A stretch of 48,090 nucleotides of DNA from Nanoarchaeum sp. GTDB lineage: Archaea > Nanobdellota > Nanobdellia > SCGC-AAA011-G17 > PNOQ01. The position numbers were made by a program, and so were the translations under genes. Under the pieces are notes generated by a model. It saw only the letters and a program-made list of their open reading frames with translations. It searched no databases and had not been told where the DNA came from. The stretch is taken from contig PNOQ01000053.1 of NCBI GenBank assembly GCA_013824915.1, positions 1-48,090 on the forward strand, in the 5' to 3' direction. The first letter of the stretch is position 1; each line of letters opens with the position of its first letter. This document shows, one piece after another, positions 8,155 through 17,559 of this stretch.

Positions 8155-9088
8155 ACAAAAAAGCGAAACTTATAACACATTAAAAACTAAATTGGAAGAA
8201 ATAGTTGAATCGCGCCCAGATCACAGTTTTCAATCACGAGTTGACGAAATTAATTCATATATAGAATTATCCGACTCATTATATGGGGAGCTTACAGATA
8301 GAGAAAAAGCAATCATAAATCTTTCTTATGATGGACTCGTAAGTGTGTGTGACGCAGAAAGCCTATCAAGATCAGTTAGTAGGATCATACACGCTTCCGG
8401 AAGAGAATATTGGGAAGAAAGAAAAGATTTACTAGAAGTTTATGATAGATATATGAGCGATGAGAGCATTCCTCAGGCAATTACTGAAAATGGTGCTTAC
8501 AAAACAATATGCAAAATAATTGATGATTCGATGAAAAACATAATGGAAGTTCATCCTATGGGTTATTTTTACCATAGTTCGTTCGCGATTGGCAAACTAA
8601 TTGTAGAACACGCAGAGGAGTTAAGTAATTTTGAAATCGAAAAAGTCACAGCAAAAAGAAATGGATTTGTAGCAACATATATTGAAAACAGAGAAAGATG
8701 GCAATACCGAACAAGAAAACATGAAGAATGTAATTATAGAGAAAATCTTAAAGGATTAATTGATTCAGATATATATAACGACATGTTTGGAACTAATGAA
8801 ACCTGGGATTTAATCAGAACTCCATTCGACACTATTAATGAAAAACTCGAAGAAGTTACTAAAAACTTTTTGATAAGCATAAATAGAGAACAAAACCCAA
8901 TAGCAAGAGAATTAGGAACACTTGGAATCGCCTATTCTACAGTAGTTGAGAAACTTTCTGAGAATGAACTTAAGATTTTGACTAAGAAACTACGAGTACT
9001 CATGAAAGCAAGTAACTGTGGTTTTTATAATGTTGAAAAAAGAAAAGAAGCCGAAAGAAATCTGAGAGAATCAATATTGATGAATTAA
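8141..9088 (+). CDS. Uncharacterised mostly helical protein, no recognised family
   Basis: 315-aa ORF, SD gcggaggaaa upstream; an open -1 frame continues past the stop (see findings). Confidence 0.7.
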   Translation: MTNLKQKSETYNTLKTKLEEIVESRPDHSFQSRVDEINSYIELSDSLYGELTDREKAIINLSYDGLVSVCDAESLSRSVSRIIHASGREYWEERKDLLEVYDRYMSDESIPQAITENGAYKTICKIIDDSMKNIMEVHPMGYFYHSSFAIGKLIVEHAEELSNFEIEKVTAKRNGFVATYIENRERWQYRTRKHEECNYRENLKGLIDSDIYNDMFGTNETWDLIRTPFDTINEKLEEVTKNFLISINREQNPIARELGTLGIAYSTVVEKLSENELKILTKKLRVLMKASNCGFYNVEKRKEAERNLRESILMN

Positions 9089-9162
9089 CTCATTACATAA
9101 GAAACGCTGAAAATACAGAAGAAAGTATAACTGTAAACCTAATAAAATTGCATAAATTGGTA

Positions 9163-9197
9163 GGGGAAAATATTGCCCCCCCATTTTTTCTTTTTTA
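9163..9197 (+). terminator. Putative terminator: GGGG/CCCC hairpin followed by T-rich tract
   Basis: taggggaaaatattgccccccc then attttttctttttt downstream of the 8141 gene. Confidence 0.4.
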
Positions 9198-9245
9198 AAA
9201 GATATAGCAACATATTTTACAATTTTTTATGTTTAGAATTATGAA

Positions 9246-9355
9246 TGGCCCGAACCGGATTTGAACCGGCGATCTTCCGAGTTCTGCTATACCTAGATAT
9301 CAGTTTCATCCTCAAATGTGAGACGGATGCTCTAGCCAGGCTAAGCTATCAGGCC
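9246..9355 (-). tRNA. Intron-containing tRNA, best read as tRNA-Val(CAC)
   Basis: Reverse strand: GGCCTGA/TCGGGCC acceptor, GCTT/GAGC D-stem, TCCG/CGGA anticodon stem, GCCGG-TTCAAAT-CCGGT T-arm, discriminator A. 110 nt; removing about 35 nt at 37/38 (about 9282-9316) gives a 75-nt tRNA with loop CT-CAC-A-C. Confidence 0.8.
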
Positions 9356-9389
9356 ATGTTAAAAAGACTAATCTATTTATTTTATAAAT

Positions 9390-10049
9390 TTAACTGTTAT
9401 TTGCAAGTTTCTTATATTTTTCAATAAATTTAGGGTTTTTCGGGTTTATTATATCGAACCACTTATTTACTCTTTCTATGCCTCTTACTTCAATTACATG
9501 TACATCTCTCCATCTTGGATTGTTTCTTAGATTAACGTAATAACCTGATTGTATGTTTAGTTTTGATAATTCAACTTTTATTTGTTTTGCTAAATATTCT
9601 GATGTAGTTGTTATCTTTACTCTTGGATACAGTTTATTATTTTTATGTTCTAAGTACAAACAACCATCTGTATCAAATATACCTCTAATTGAAGATATCA
9701 TTAATTCTTTTTTTCTTAAAAACATTTGAGGAATTCCTATTTCTCTCTTTTGACCTAAAGGCAATTTTAATATATTGTGTTTGAAATTAACTAGCTCATT
9801 TGACCAAATTTGGAAACCAAAAACGCCAGTTGTATGCATTTCCCTTAAAGAAACATCATAATCATAAAGTTCTTTGTATATTGGTTTTATTCTAGTCTTA
9901 TAATGTTCAACATCATCTAAAATATGTCCTCTTAATTGATAAATCCCTCTTTGTTTGTTATTACTTAAATAAAAGTTCATAGAACCATCGCCTATATGCC
10001 AACCAGTTTCTTCAGCTAGTTCAGAAGTGATAGATTTAGGAATTTCCAT
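9390..10049 (-). CDS. Stand-alone LAGLIDADG-type homing endonuclease-like protein
   Basis: Two LAGLIDADG-like helices: ELAEETGWHIGDGSMNF and ISSIRGIFDTDGCLYLE; IPQMFL and TTSEYLAKQIKVELSKLNIQS are typical of the family. Confidence 0.85.
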   Translation of the reverse strand: MEIPKSITSELAEETGWHIGDGSMNFYLSNNKQRGIYQLRGHILDDVEHYKTRIKPIYKELYDYDVSLREMHTTGVFGFQIWSNELVNFKHNILKLPLGQKREIGIPQMFLRKKELMISSIRGIFDTDGCLYLEHKNNKLYPRVKITTTSEYLAKQIKVELSKLNIQSGYYVNLRNNPRWRDVHVIEVRGIERVNKWFDIINPKNPKFIEKYKKLANNS

Positions 10050-10100
10050 AAAAGAATAGATGAAAATTAGTTTAAATACCTGGTGCAGGTGGTTGGCAAG

Positions 10101-13100
10101 CTAACTATTAGGTCTTGGTGGAGAAGATTGTGGTATTCCTGGATAAACCCAGTAAGCTTTGCCGATTTGTAGTATTTCGGAACTTATATCTGAGTAAGAA
10201 TTTCCGTTCCATTCCATAACTGTGTACTGGCCAGGGCCGTAATTTTGATTTACTGTGCCTTCAATAATTGTACCCACAAGATTCCAACTATTAGGGGTTA
10301 ATGAATCGCAATAGCTTTCAAAAGTTCCTTCAATTGGTAAAGAGATATAACTAGTAGATTCGATTATATAACCATTACAAGGAGTTATATTTTGTATCTG
10401 TTCTATCTCTTTGTAGTTCATAAACCAATGTTCTAATTCAGAATTATAATACATTATTGAGTTTGAATTGAAGGATGTTTTTGTAAATTGATCATTAGGG
10501 GCTGAAATAAAATTGTAACCTGGTTGTAAATTTATTGAATAATCAGAATCAGAATTCATATTAATAAAAAATGTTGAAGTCATCCAGTTGCTTGAAATAT
10601 CACTAGCATTTATTGAAACTTCATAATTCTGATTAGGAATAAATACGAAATTTGTAAAGTCTGACTCGAACCAAGAAAATTGTGTGTCATAAAAAATATT
10701 TTCTGGTTGGCGTACAGAATAGGGATTACCAATAGCGATTAGTTGAACCTCTTGATTATTTATTGTTAATTTTATACTTTCTAAATTATCATCAGCTATT
10801 GTGAATCTAAACGTTCCATTAGGAAAAACTAAATTATTCGATGCGGAAGTTCCATTTAATATGTCTACGTCTATCAAAACAGGAGGAATATTATCTATTT
10901 CGTTAGCCGGATCAAAATAAAAAGTTGAATTAGTAGTATAAACAATATTACCAAATCCAATAGCTGATTGTTGTATAGTCATAGGCCTAGATAAATCTAA
11001 ATTTCTGAAGTTTGGGTAAATGTCTAAAAGCGCACTATTTGTGTCATTTATATAGACATTCGAACTTGCCCAATAGCTAAATGTCATTTCAGAATCTACA
11101 CCTTCTTGATAAAAATTGAATGTCATTGCAGATAGTCTGTATGGTAAATCGCCTGATTGAGAAGATAAGAAACTATCAAAATCTAATATATTTTCATTTG
11201 ATCTGTGTCTGTTAATAATAAATACTGGATCGAGTTGTAAATTTGAATTTTCAGTTATAGAATATACTTTGTTCATAATATAATCTTGATCTAAACTTTT
11301 TATTCTTGTAACGAAATGTAACTCTTCTTGATTTAAATTAAATAAATTTGAAATAGACACTAAAGGTTGACTAAATTCATAAAATCCTAGATTAACCCAA
11401 CGTTTAGGATTAGAAATGTTCATAAAATCTATAGATAGATCTTCAAATAAATAGTCTTCTGGTTTTTGAGTGTTATATAACGTCAGTGGATTTATGGAAG
11501 TATTAAGATAATTATCTGCTGTTAATGAAAAATGAGATAAATATTTATCTATTGAGTATGTTTTTGTATTATTCGAGAAATATCTTGTTAGTATATTAAT
11601 CACTGCATGGTCTTCCGAACTTATACTTGGGAAGTATATTTGTTTTTCTATAAATTCGGAAGGATCATTTGACATTACTATCGAACTTGGTGGGTTACCA
11701 ATTCTGTCTTGTAGCAAATATATTGCATTGTCATCAATTCCTACAATAAAATAATCTAAAGTATATTTTTCTGGTATATTATTTGTCAAGAAGGTTACAT
11801 TTTCGAATAATTCTATGTTATATTCAGGATATGTTGAATTTGAACTAAATGGAAATGAAAATCCACCGTAAGTCCTAAACGATATCCCACCAGTAGATCT
11901 AAATCCGCTGGTTTTTGAAAAACTTTCTCCGTTAGGAAGCAGTGGATCGTATTTTATTGATTTTGACCAATCAAAAGAACTGATAGTTAATGTTTCGTTA
12001 TTAGTTATATTTACTTCGTCTAGGATTATAGTAGTTATGTTTGAATCATAAATAAGTTTTGAATAATTGTTTAATGTTTCATTAGATGTAAGATATGTAT
12101 TCTGAGTAATTAAAAAAATGTCATAATTACTAGATGGGTCTATAATTATTAATATCTTACTCTCGCCTGTGTCCATATTTTCATTTATAAAACCTGTAAA
12201 AACTGAAGATTTATTTTCTGAATTTATTATTACTAATAATGGTGGCATGAATAAGTTCTGAAGATCATATTTTAAATTAAGTTCTACTGTGTTTGCAGGA
12301 TAGAATAAAACTGGCAAGGTTATTGATTCTTCATTGCTAGTAATTAATATTTTTCCTTCGATTAAATTTTCGGGGCAACTATTATCTAAGGATAGATTTA
12401 CAGAAATTAATTGACTTGATGAAGGTTCAAGCATTATTTCTCTTGGAAAAACCAATTCAGCACAAGATTCAGTAGATAAATATTGTAATGAATAAACACG
12501 TCTTTCATTTGAAGGGTTTATTAATGTAAAATTCTTCATTATATTTTCGGGATTTTTTTGATCAACATAACCGAAACTTATACCGGATTCCAAAACTTTT
12601 GAGTTTATGTTTTCTAAATCTACTGCTTTTAATGCATTAACTACGCCATGTCCTTGATCAGTTGCGTTATAACCTAAATCTTCTGCTGTGCTTGTTATTG
12701 AAGCTTTTACTAGTTCAGGAGACCAATCGGGATGTGCTTGTAAAATTAAAGCAGCTAGTCCTGCAACGTGCGGAGTAGCCATGCTAGTTCCAGATAAATA
12801 AACATGATTATTATCTAAACAATTTAATCCCGGAAAAGAACTATCATATCTTGCTGCACAAATATCTACACCTGGTGTAACTATATCTGGTTTGATCAGA
12901 AGTTCTTGAGAGCTTGTTGGACCCCTTGAACTGAAATCGGCTAATTTTAAGGTGACATCGTCAATTGCACCAACTGTGATTGTTTTTCTTGAGTTACCTG
13001 GGCTGATTATCGTATACTTATTTGGCCCGGAATTTCCTGCAGCAGATACGCTAACTAAGCCTTGTTCAACTAAAGAATCAACTGTCAAAGAAACCTGGTC

Positions 13101-14006
13101 ATCTGGATAACCTCCGGGAAAACCCATACTCATGCTGAATATGTCTACACTATCCTCCTCGTTTTCTAAAGGAATTCCATTCTGATTTAAATCTACTAAA
13201 TATTCGAAACTTTCTAACAAATCGTCTAAATATCCAGAACCAGTTTCATCTAACACCTTGAGTGCATACAACGTTGCATCTGGTGCGACACCGTTTAATT
13301 CGCCTTTACCTGCAGCAGTTGAAGCTACATGCGTACCATGACCATGATCATCCATAGGATCAGGATCATTGTTAATAAAATCATAACCACCTGAAACTTT
13401 ACAAGTTGTTCCAAAACATCCGCCTAAATCAGAATGGGTATAGTCTATACCCGTGTCTATTATTGCAATTTTTATTCCTTGACCAGTAATATTCAATCCT
13501 TGACTATCTTGTAATAACCAAACTTGATCTGCACCTATACTACTGACACTATTATCTAAAGTCGCAGTTAGTTTATAATTAGGAATTATTGATAATATAT
13601 CTTGGTTATCTTTTATTTTTTCTATATTTTCTTTAGATGCTTTAACTAGAAATGCATTTGATGATTTTTTAAATTTTTTATTTATTTGTATGTTATTAGA
13701 CAAAAGTTCTACTTCTTTTTCTTTTTGATAATTATTTAGGTTTAAATTTTCTGCAACTTTATTATTAGAATTCATTAAAGGTTTTTCTTTGAAAAATATA
13801 ATGTAAGAATCTTTTTCAAATTCTGGTGTAGATATTTCAGATAGGATATTTAGTGTACTTGATTCGCCAGCTAGGTTTATATCATTGTAGTTTAATTTAT
13901 TTTCTTCTTGTGAGAATATTTGTGTTTCGGGAGATAATTGTTTTTCTTGTTTGCACGATGATATTAAGATTAATACTAGTATTAGAAAAATCACCAATTT
14001 TTTCAT
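10101..14006 (-). CDS. Large secreted/lipoprotein subtilisin-like serine protease (S8) with long C-terminal extension
   Basis: Lipobox-like signal MKKLVIFLILVLILISSC; I9-like prodomain; catalytic DTGIDYTH, DDHGHGTHVAS, LSGTSMATPHVAGLAA. Confidence 0.95.
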   Translation of the reverse strand: MKKLVIFLILVLILISSCKQEKQLSPETQIFSQEENKLNYNDINLAGESSTLNILSEISTPEFEKDSYIIFFKEKPLMNSNNKVAENLNLNNYQKEKEVELLSNNIQINKKFKKSSNAFLVKASKENIEKIKDNQDILSIIPNYKLTATLDNSVSSIGADQVWLLQDSQGLNITGQGIKIAIIDTGIDYTHSDLGGCFGTTCKVSGGYDFINNDPDPMDDHGHGTHVASTAAGKGELNGVAPDATLYALKVLDETGSGYLDDLLESFEYLVDLNQNGIPLENEEDSVDIFSMSMGFPGGYPDDQVSLTVDSLVEQGLVSVSAAGNSGPNKYTIISPGNSRKTITVGAIDDVTLKLADFSSRGPTSSQELLIKPDIVTPGVDICAARYDSSFPGLNCLDNNHVYLSGTSMATPHVAGLAALILQAHPDWSPELVKASITSTAEDLGYNATDQGHGVVNALKAVDLENINSKVLESGISFGYVDQKNPENIMKNFTLINPSNERRVYSLQYLSTESCAELVFPREIMLEPSSSQLISVNLSLDNSCPENLIEGKILITSNEESITLPVLFYPANTVELNLKYDLQNLFMPPLLVIINSENKSSVFTGFINENMDTGESKILIIIDPSSNYDIFLITQNTYLTSNETLNNYSKLIYDSNITTIILDEVNITNNETLTISSFDWSKSIKYDPLLPNGESFSKTSGFRSTGGISFRTYGGFSFPFSSNSTYPEYNIELFENVTFLTNNIPEKYTLDYFIVGIDDNAIYLLQDRIGNPPSSIVMSNDPSEFIEKQIYFPSISSEDHAVINILTRYFSNNTKTYSIDKYLSHFSLTADNYLNTSINPLTLYNTQKPEDYLFEDLSIDFMNISNPKRWVNLGFYEFSQPLVSISNLFNLNQEELHFVTRIKSLDQDYIMNKVYSITENSNLQLDPVFIINRHRSNENILDFDSFLSSQSGDLPYRLSAMTFNFYQEGVDSEMTFSYWASSNVYINDTNSALLDIYPNFRNLDLSRPMTIQQSAIGFGNIVYTTNSTFYFDPANEIDNIPPVLIDVDILNGTSASNNLVFPNGTFRFTIADDNLESIKLTINNQEVQLIAIGNPYSVRQPENIFYDTQFSWFESDFTNFVFIPNQNYEVSINASDISSNWMTSTFFINMNSDSDYSINLQPGYNFISAPNDQFTKTSFNSNSIMYYNSELEHWFMNYKEIEQIQNITPCNGYIIESTSYISLPIEGTFESYCDSLTPNSWNLVGTIIEGTVNQNYGPGQYTVMEWNGNSYSDISSEILQIGKAYWVYPGIPQSSPPRPNS

Positions 14007-14088
14007 AAGTATATTGAACTAATTTGTTTTATAAGTATTTCTAAAAACCGAAGTTTTAAATATTAAAGTTTTCAAAAATATAATAATA

Positions 14089-14838
14089 ATGATAAAAAAC
14101 AGAAAGCCATATAACAAAAAATTGGGTAAAATTTCAGAGTTTACCATTTGGAGTGTGGATGGCAAGTATATTAGGAAGTATATCGATCCCGAATTTACTA
14201 ATTTTGGACAACATTACAAATATTATTTTATACCACCTAATGAGTTTTGGATAGATAAAGAATTTGGTAAACATTCTGAAACTAAATATTTTGTTGATCA
14301 TATGTTGGTTGAAAATAGATTGATGGCTGAAGGCAAAAGCTATATTGAAGCTATTGACATGGGCGATAAAGTTGAAAGAAGAGAAAGAAGAAAAGCTTTA
14401 ATTTTAGAGAGGAAAAAGGAGCTAAACCCCAAAAAAACAAAAATTATAGACAGGATTCATTTAAATTTATTAAAAAAATATAGCGGAAAACATTTGAAAG
14501 TTTGGGTAGTAGATGGTAATTTAGTTAGAGATAGATTCCGTATTGAATTTACAGAGGGCGGGCATGACAAAGTGTATAATTTTGTGCCCAAGAATGAAGT
14601 TTGGTTAGATGATGATTTGAGCCAAAGAGAAAGGAAGTTTATTTTGCTACATGAGTTACATGAAAGGTATTTAATGTGTTTAGGTTGGATTTATGATTCT
14701 AATAAGTTTAATGAGAAAAAATCTGCACATAGAAGTGCTAGTAAAATAGAGTATTATTGTAGACATTATCCTAAAGAATTGGATAAACATCTTAATCTAG
14801 AGTTGAAAAGAAATATTGATTTTAATTCTAAAAATTAA
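14089..14838 (+). CDS. Uncharacterised protein made of two tandem copies of one domain
   Basis: Copy 1 WSVDGKYIRKYIDPEFTNFGQHYKYYFIPPNEFWID...DHMLVENRLMAEG; copy 2 WVVDGNLVRDRFRIEFTEGGHDKVYNFVPKNEVWLD...LHELHERYLMCLG. Confidence 0.8.
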   Translation: MIKNRKPYNKKLGKISEFTIWSVDGKYIRKYIDPEFTNFGQHYKYYFIPPNEFWIDKEFGKHSETKYFVDHMLVENRLMAEGKSYIEAIDMGDKVERRERRKALILERKKELNPKKTKIIDRIHLNLLKKYSGKHLKVWVVDGNLVRDRFRIEFTEGGHDKVYNFVPKNEVWLDDDLSQRERKFILLHELHERYLMCLGWIYDSNKFNEKKSAHRSASKIEYYCRHYPKELDKHLNLELKRNIDFNSKN

Positions 14839-14845
14839 AAATAAG

Positions 14846-14920
14846 CGCCTTGGGGCAGATTTGAACTGCCGACCCCGTGGTTAACAGCCACGTGCTACCA
14901 CCAAGCTGAGCTACCAAGGC
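14846..14920 (-). tRNA. tRNA-Asn(GTT)
   Basis: Reverse strand GCCTTGGTAGCTCAGCTTGGTGGTAGCACGTGGCTGTTAACCACGGGGTCGGCAGTTCAAATCTGCCCCAAGGCG folds into a full cloverleaf with anticodon GTT. Confidence 0.97.
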
Positions 14921-14960
14921 ATAAAAAATTGAGGATTTAGAATATTTATAAAACTAACTA

Positions 14961-15848
14961 TTACATAGATCTTAATCTTTTGATTCTGTCGTCTATAGGT
15001 GGATGTGTACTCCACAACTTAGATAAGTTCTTTTTAGAGAATGGATTAGATATGAATAAATGTGCTGTAGCTTTATTTGCTTTGTCTACTAAAGGATCTG
15101 GATCTTGTTTTATTTTTTCTAATGCCGAAGCTAAGCCTTCTGGATATCTAGTTAGGATAGCTCCTGAAGCGTCAGCCATATACTCTCTTTTTCTTGAAAT
15201 TGCTAATTTGATCAGTTCTACAAATATTGGAGCTAGAATGGCTAAAACTAATCCTATAATCAAAAATATTGCGTGAGAATTATTTCTATCATTACTGCCT
15301 TTCCCACCATATAACATAGATCTTAAAAAGAAATCACTCAATAAAACAGTAATACCTACTAGAACTGCAGTTAACATCATAAACCTAATATCATAATTTT
15401 TTATATGAGACATTTCATGAGCAATAACTCCTTCTAGTTCTTGTCTGTTTAATTTATTTAGTAAACCAGTTGTTACAGTGATTGATGCTTTTTTTGGATC
15501 TTTTCCTGTAGCAAATGCGTTTAATGCCGAATCCTCAATAACGTATACTTTAGGTGTTGGAATTCCTGCAGCAATTGCTAATCCTTCAACAGAATGATAT
15601 AAGTGTGGATAATCTTGTTTTTTTACCTCTTTAGCACCAGACATGGATAGTATCATCTTATCGCCCGAATTAAAAACAATTAAAGTGTAGAAAAATGCAA
15701 ATATTGCGGCTAATATTGCACCTGCATAGATATTACCCCAAAAGTTCCCTAAACCTAAACCTATTAATGTAATTATGATTATGAATATAAATATTAAGAA
15801 AATTGAGTTCCACTTATTTCTATTTACCTCTGAAAACATGTCTGCCAT
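14961..15848 (-). CDS. htpX: HtpX-like M48 membrane metalloprotease (paralog 1)
   Basis: LEGVIAHEMSHIKNYDIR (HExxH), multiple TMs, REYMADASGA, STHPPIDDRIKRL. Confidence 0.95.
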   Translation of the reverse strand: MADMFSEVNRNKWNSIFLIFIFIIIITLIGLGLGNFWGNIYAGAILAAIFAFFYTLIVFNSGDKMILSMSGAKEVKKQDYPHLYHSVEGLAIAAGIPTPKVYVIEDSALNAFATGKDPKKASITVTTGLLNKLNRQELEGVIAHEMSHIKNYDIRFMMLTAVLVGITVLLSDFFLRSMLYGGKGSNDRNNSHAIFLIIGLVLAILAPIFVELIKLAISRKREYMADASGAILTRYPEGLASALEKIKQDPDPLVDKANKATAHLFISNPFSKKNLSKLWSTHPPIDDRIKRLRSM

Positions 15849-15863
15849 ATTAAATAAAAAAAG

Positions 15864-16415
15864 TTAAAATTTAACCTTTACAGGTTCTTTTTCCTTTTCT
15901 TCTGTCTTGAAGAATTCTTCTTCCTTGAAGCCCATTATACCTGCTGCGATGTTACTTGGGAATACATGTATTTTTGTGTTATAATCCATAGTTGTGTCGT
16001 TGTAGTATTGCCTTGCGTAACTAATCTTGTTTTCTGTGCCAGCTAACTCTTCTTGAAGCATTTTGAAATTTTCAGAAGCTTGTAACTTCGGATAGTTTTC
16101 AGCTACTGCAAATACAGATTTTAATGCTTCTGTGATTTGGTTAGATGCTTTTGCTCTTTCTGTTAATGAACCAGAAACTAAATTAGCTCTTGCGTTAGTA
16201 ATCTCTGTTAGAACTTCTCTTTCATGTTTCATGTAACCTTTGACAGATTCAATTAAATTTGGGATTAAATCGTATCTTCTTTTTAACTGTACATCTATCT
16301 GGCTCCAAGCGTTTTTTACTTTATATCTTAATCTTACTAATGAGTTGAATATCAAAATAACCCATAAGACTAAAATACCAAGTACAATTAAGCCTATTAT
16401 CAATGAACTTACCAT
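15864..16415 (-). CDS. lemA: LemA family protein
   Basis: N-terminal TM; KNAWSQIDVQLKRRYDLIPNLIESVKGYMKHEREVLTEITNARA and YNTKIHVFPSNIAAGIMGFKEEEFF. Confidence 0.95.
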   Translation of the reverse strand: MVSSLIIGLIVLGILVLWVILIFNSLVRLRYKVKNAWSQIDVQLKRRYDLIPNLIESVKGYMKHEREVLTEITNARANLVSGSLTERAKASNQITEALKSVFAVAENYPKLQASENFKMLQEELAGTENKISYARQYYNDTTMDYNTKIHVFPSNIAAGIMGFKEEEFFKTEEKEKEPVKVKF

Positions 16416-16461
16416 GTTTTAGAAACAAAAAATTAGTATTTAAATGTTTGGATTCGAGAAA

Positions 16462-17559
16462 TTATTCTAGAAAATCTTTATTCTTAATTTTGTTAGGAAG
16501 ATAAGTTTCGGATATAAAACTAATCCCTTTTGTGGCTAATGCCTGAATTTCTACTTTTCCGTGAAATTCTTTCATCATTTTGAATTGTCTTTGCCAAGCC
16601 TTGTTATCTTTGAACCAGTCATATTGGGATATTTGTTTTATTCTTGCTAAATCTTTTTCATCTAGTCTAATAAGATGTTTCTTTAAATCATAATTTATTA
16701 TATCATCCATAGTTATTCCTATATACTTAACACTTGGAATAGTTAATCTGTCTGAAGCATGAGCTAAAGCAATAGACCCATATTTAACAACCGAATAAAT
16801 ATATGCTCCGTAAATATCTCCATCACATAATACATAAATTGGTAAATTTTGTTCCTCTGATAATCTCTGTAATAATCTTCTTATGCCTCTAGTTGTTTGA
16901 CCTTGAGAAGTTACTAAAATACAATTATTTTTTACCCAGAATTTATCTTCATTTAATCTTTCGAATATAGCTGCTTTTTCTGTGTACAATATGTATTTAG
17001 CCTCTACTTTTTTGAATTCTAATTCATCAGTTATAGAAGGAATAGAATAACCTCCACGGCCTAGCCTAGAACAGTCTATTAAATCGCCAGCGTCAACTAA
17101 AGATATACTTCCAACCATACTACCCATTTTATTAGCAGAAACATGTAACTCTTCTCTAGACAAACCAGTTATAACTTCTAAATCTTCAATTATTTTATCA
17201 GATTCAGTCTGGTCATCTACAAGATTAATATTTGTTCCAGGTAGAGTTCTTTTTGCAATATAGAATATACCTCTTAAATGTTCATGTTTATTTGTTTCGA
17301 TTAATTGTTTTTTTATTATAGATGCTATTTCTATTGTTTGTAAGAATTTTTTTGAATGACCTAAATTAAAGAAACTTCTTTCTGTTATTGATTTACCAAG
17401 TTCTAGTTTTTTTGTTTGCTTGTTATATTTAATATTGGATAAAGATCTTGTAGGAAATTTAACTGAAGGGTTCTGTTTTTTTGATATTTGCCTAGCTAAG
17501 TTATCTCCTAATTCTTTTAACTTCTCTTCCGAAAGACTAATCTTCTTTGATGGTACCAT
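16462..17559 (-). CDS. top6A: DNA topoisomerase VI subunit A (Spo11-like)
   Basis: GQTTRGIRRLLQRLSEEQNLPIYVLCDGDIYGAYIYSVVKYGS TOPRIM; YIGITMDDI. Confidence 0.95.
   Translation of the reverse strand: MVPSKKISLSEEKLKELGDNLARQISKKQNPSVKFPTRSLSNIKYNKQTKKLELGKSITERSFFNLGHSKKFLQTIEIASIIKKQLIETNKHEHLRGIFYIAKRTLPGTNINLVDDQTESDKIIEDLEVITGLSREELHVSANKMGSMVGSISLVDAGDLIDCSRLGRGGYSIPSITDELEFKKVEAKYILYTEKAAIFERLNEDKFWVKNNCILVTSQGQTTRGIRRLLQRLSEEQNLPIYVLCDGDIYGAYIYSVVKYGSIALAHASDRLTIPSVKYIGITMDDIINYDLKKHLIRLDEKDLARIKQISQYDWFKDNKAWQRQFKMMKEFHGKVEIQALATKGISFISETYLPNKIKNKDFLE

Noticed and set aside
9245-9427. 60-aa ORF MARTGFEPAIFRVLL...
   Set aside because: Overlaps the antisense of the tRNA gene; the MARTGFEP start is the classic translation artefact of a reverse-complemented tRNA T-arm.
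14640-14680. HELHER as a HExxH zinc protease motif in the 14089 protein
   Set aside because: Spacing is H-E-L-H-E, not H-E-x-x-H; kept only as a possible metal site.
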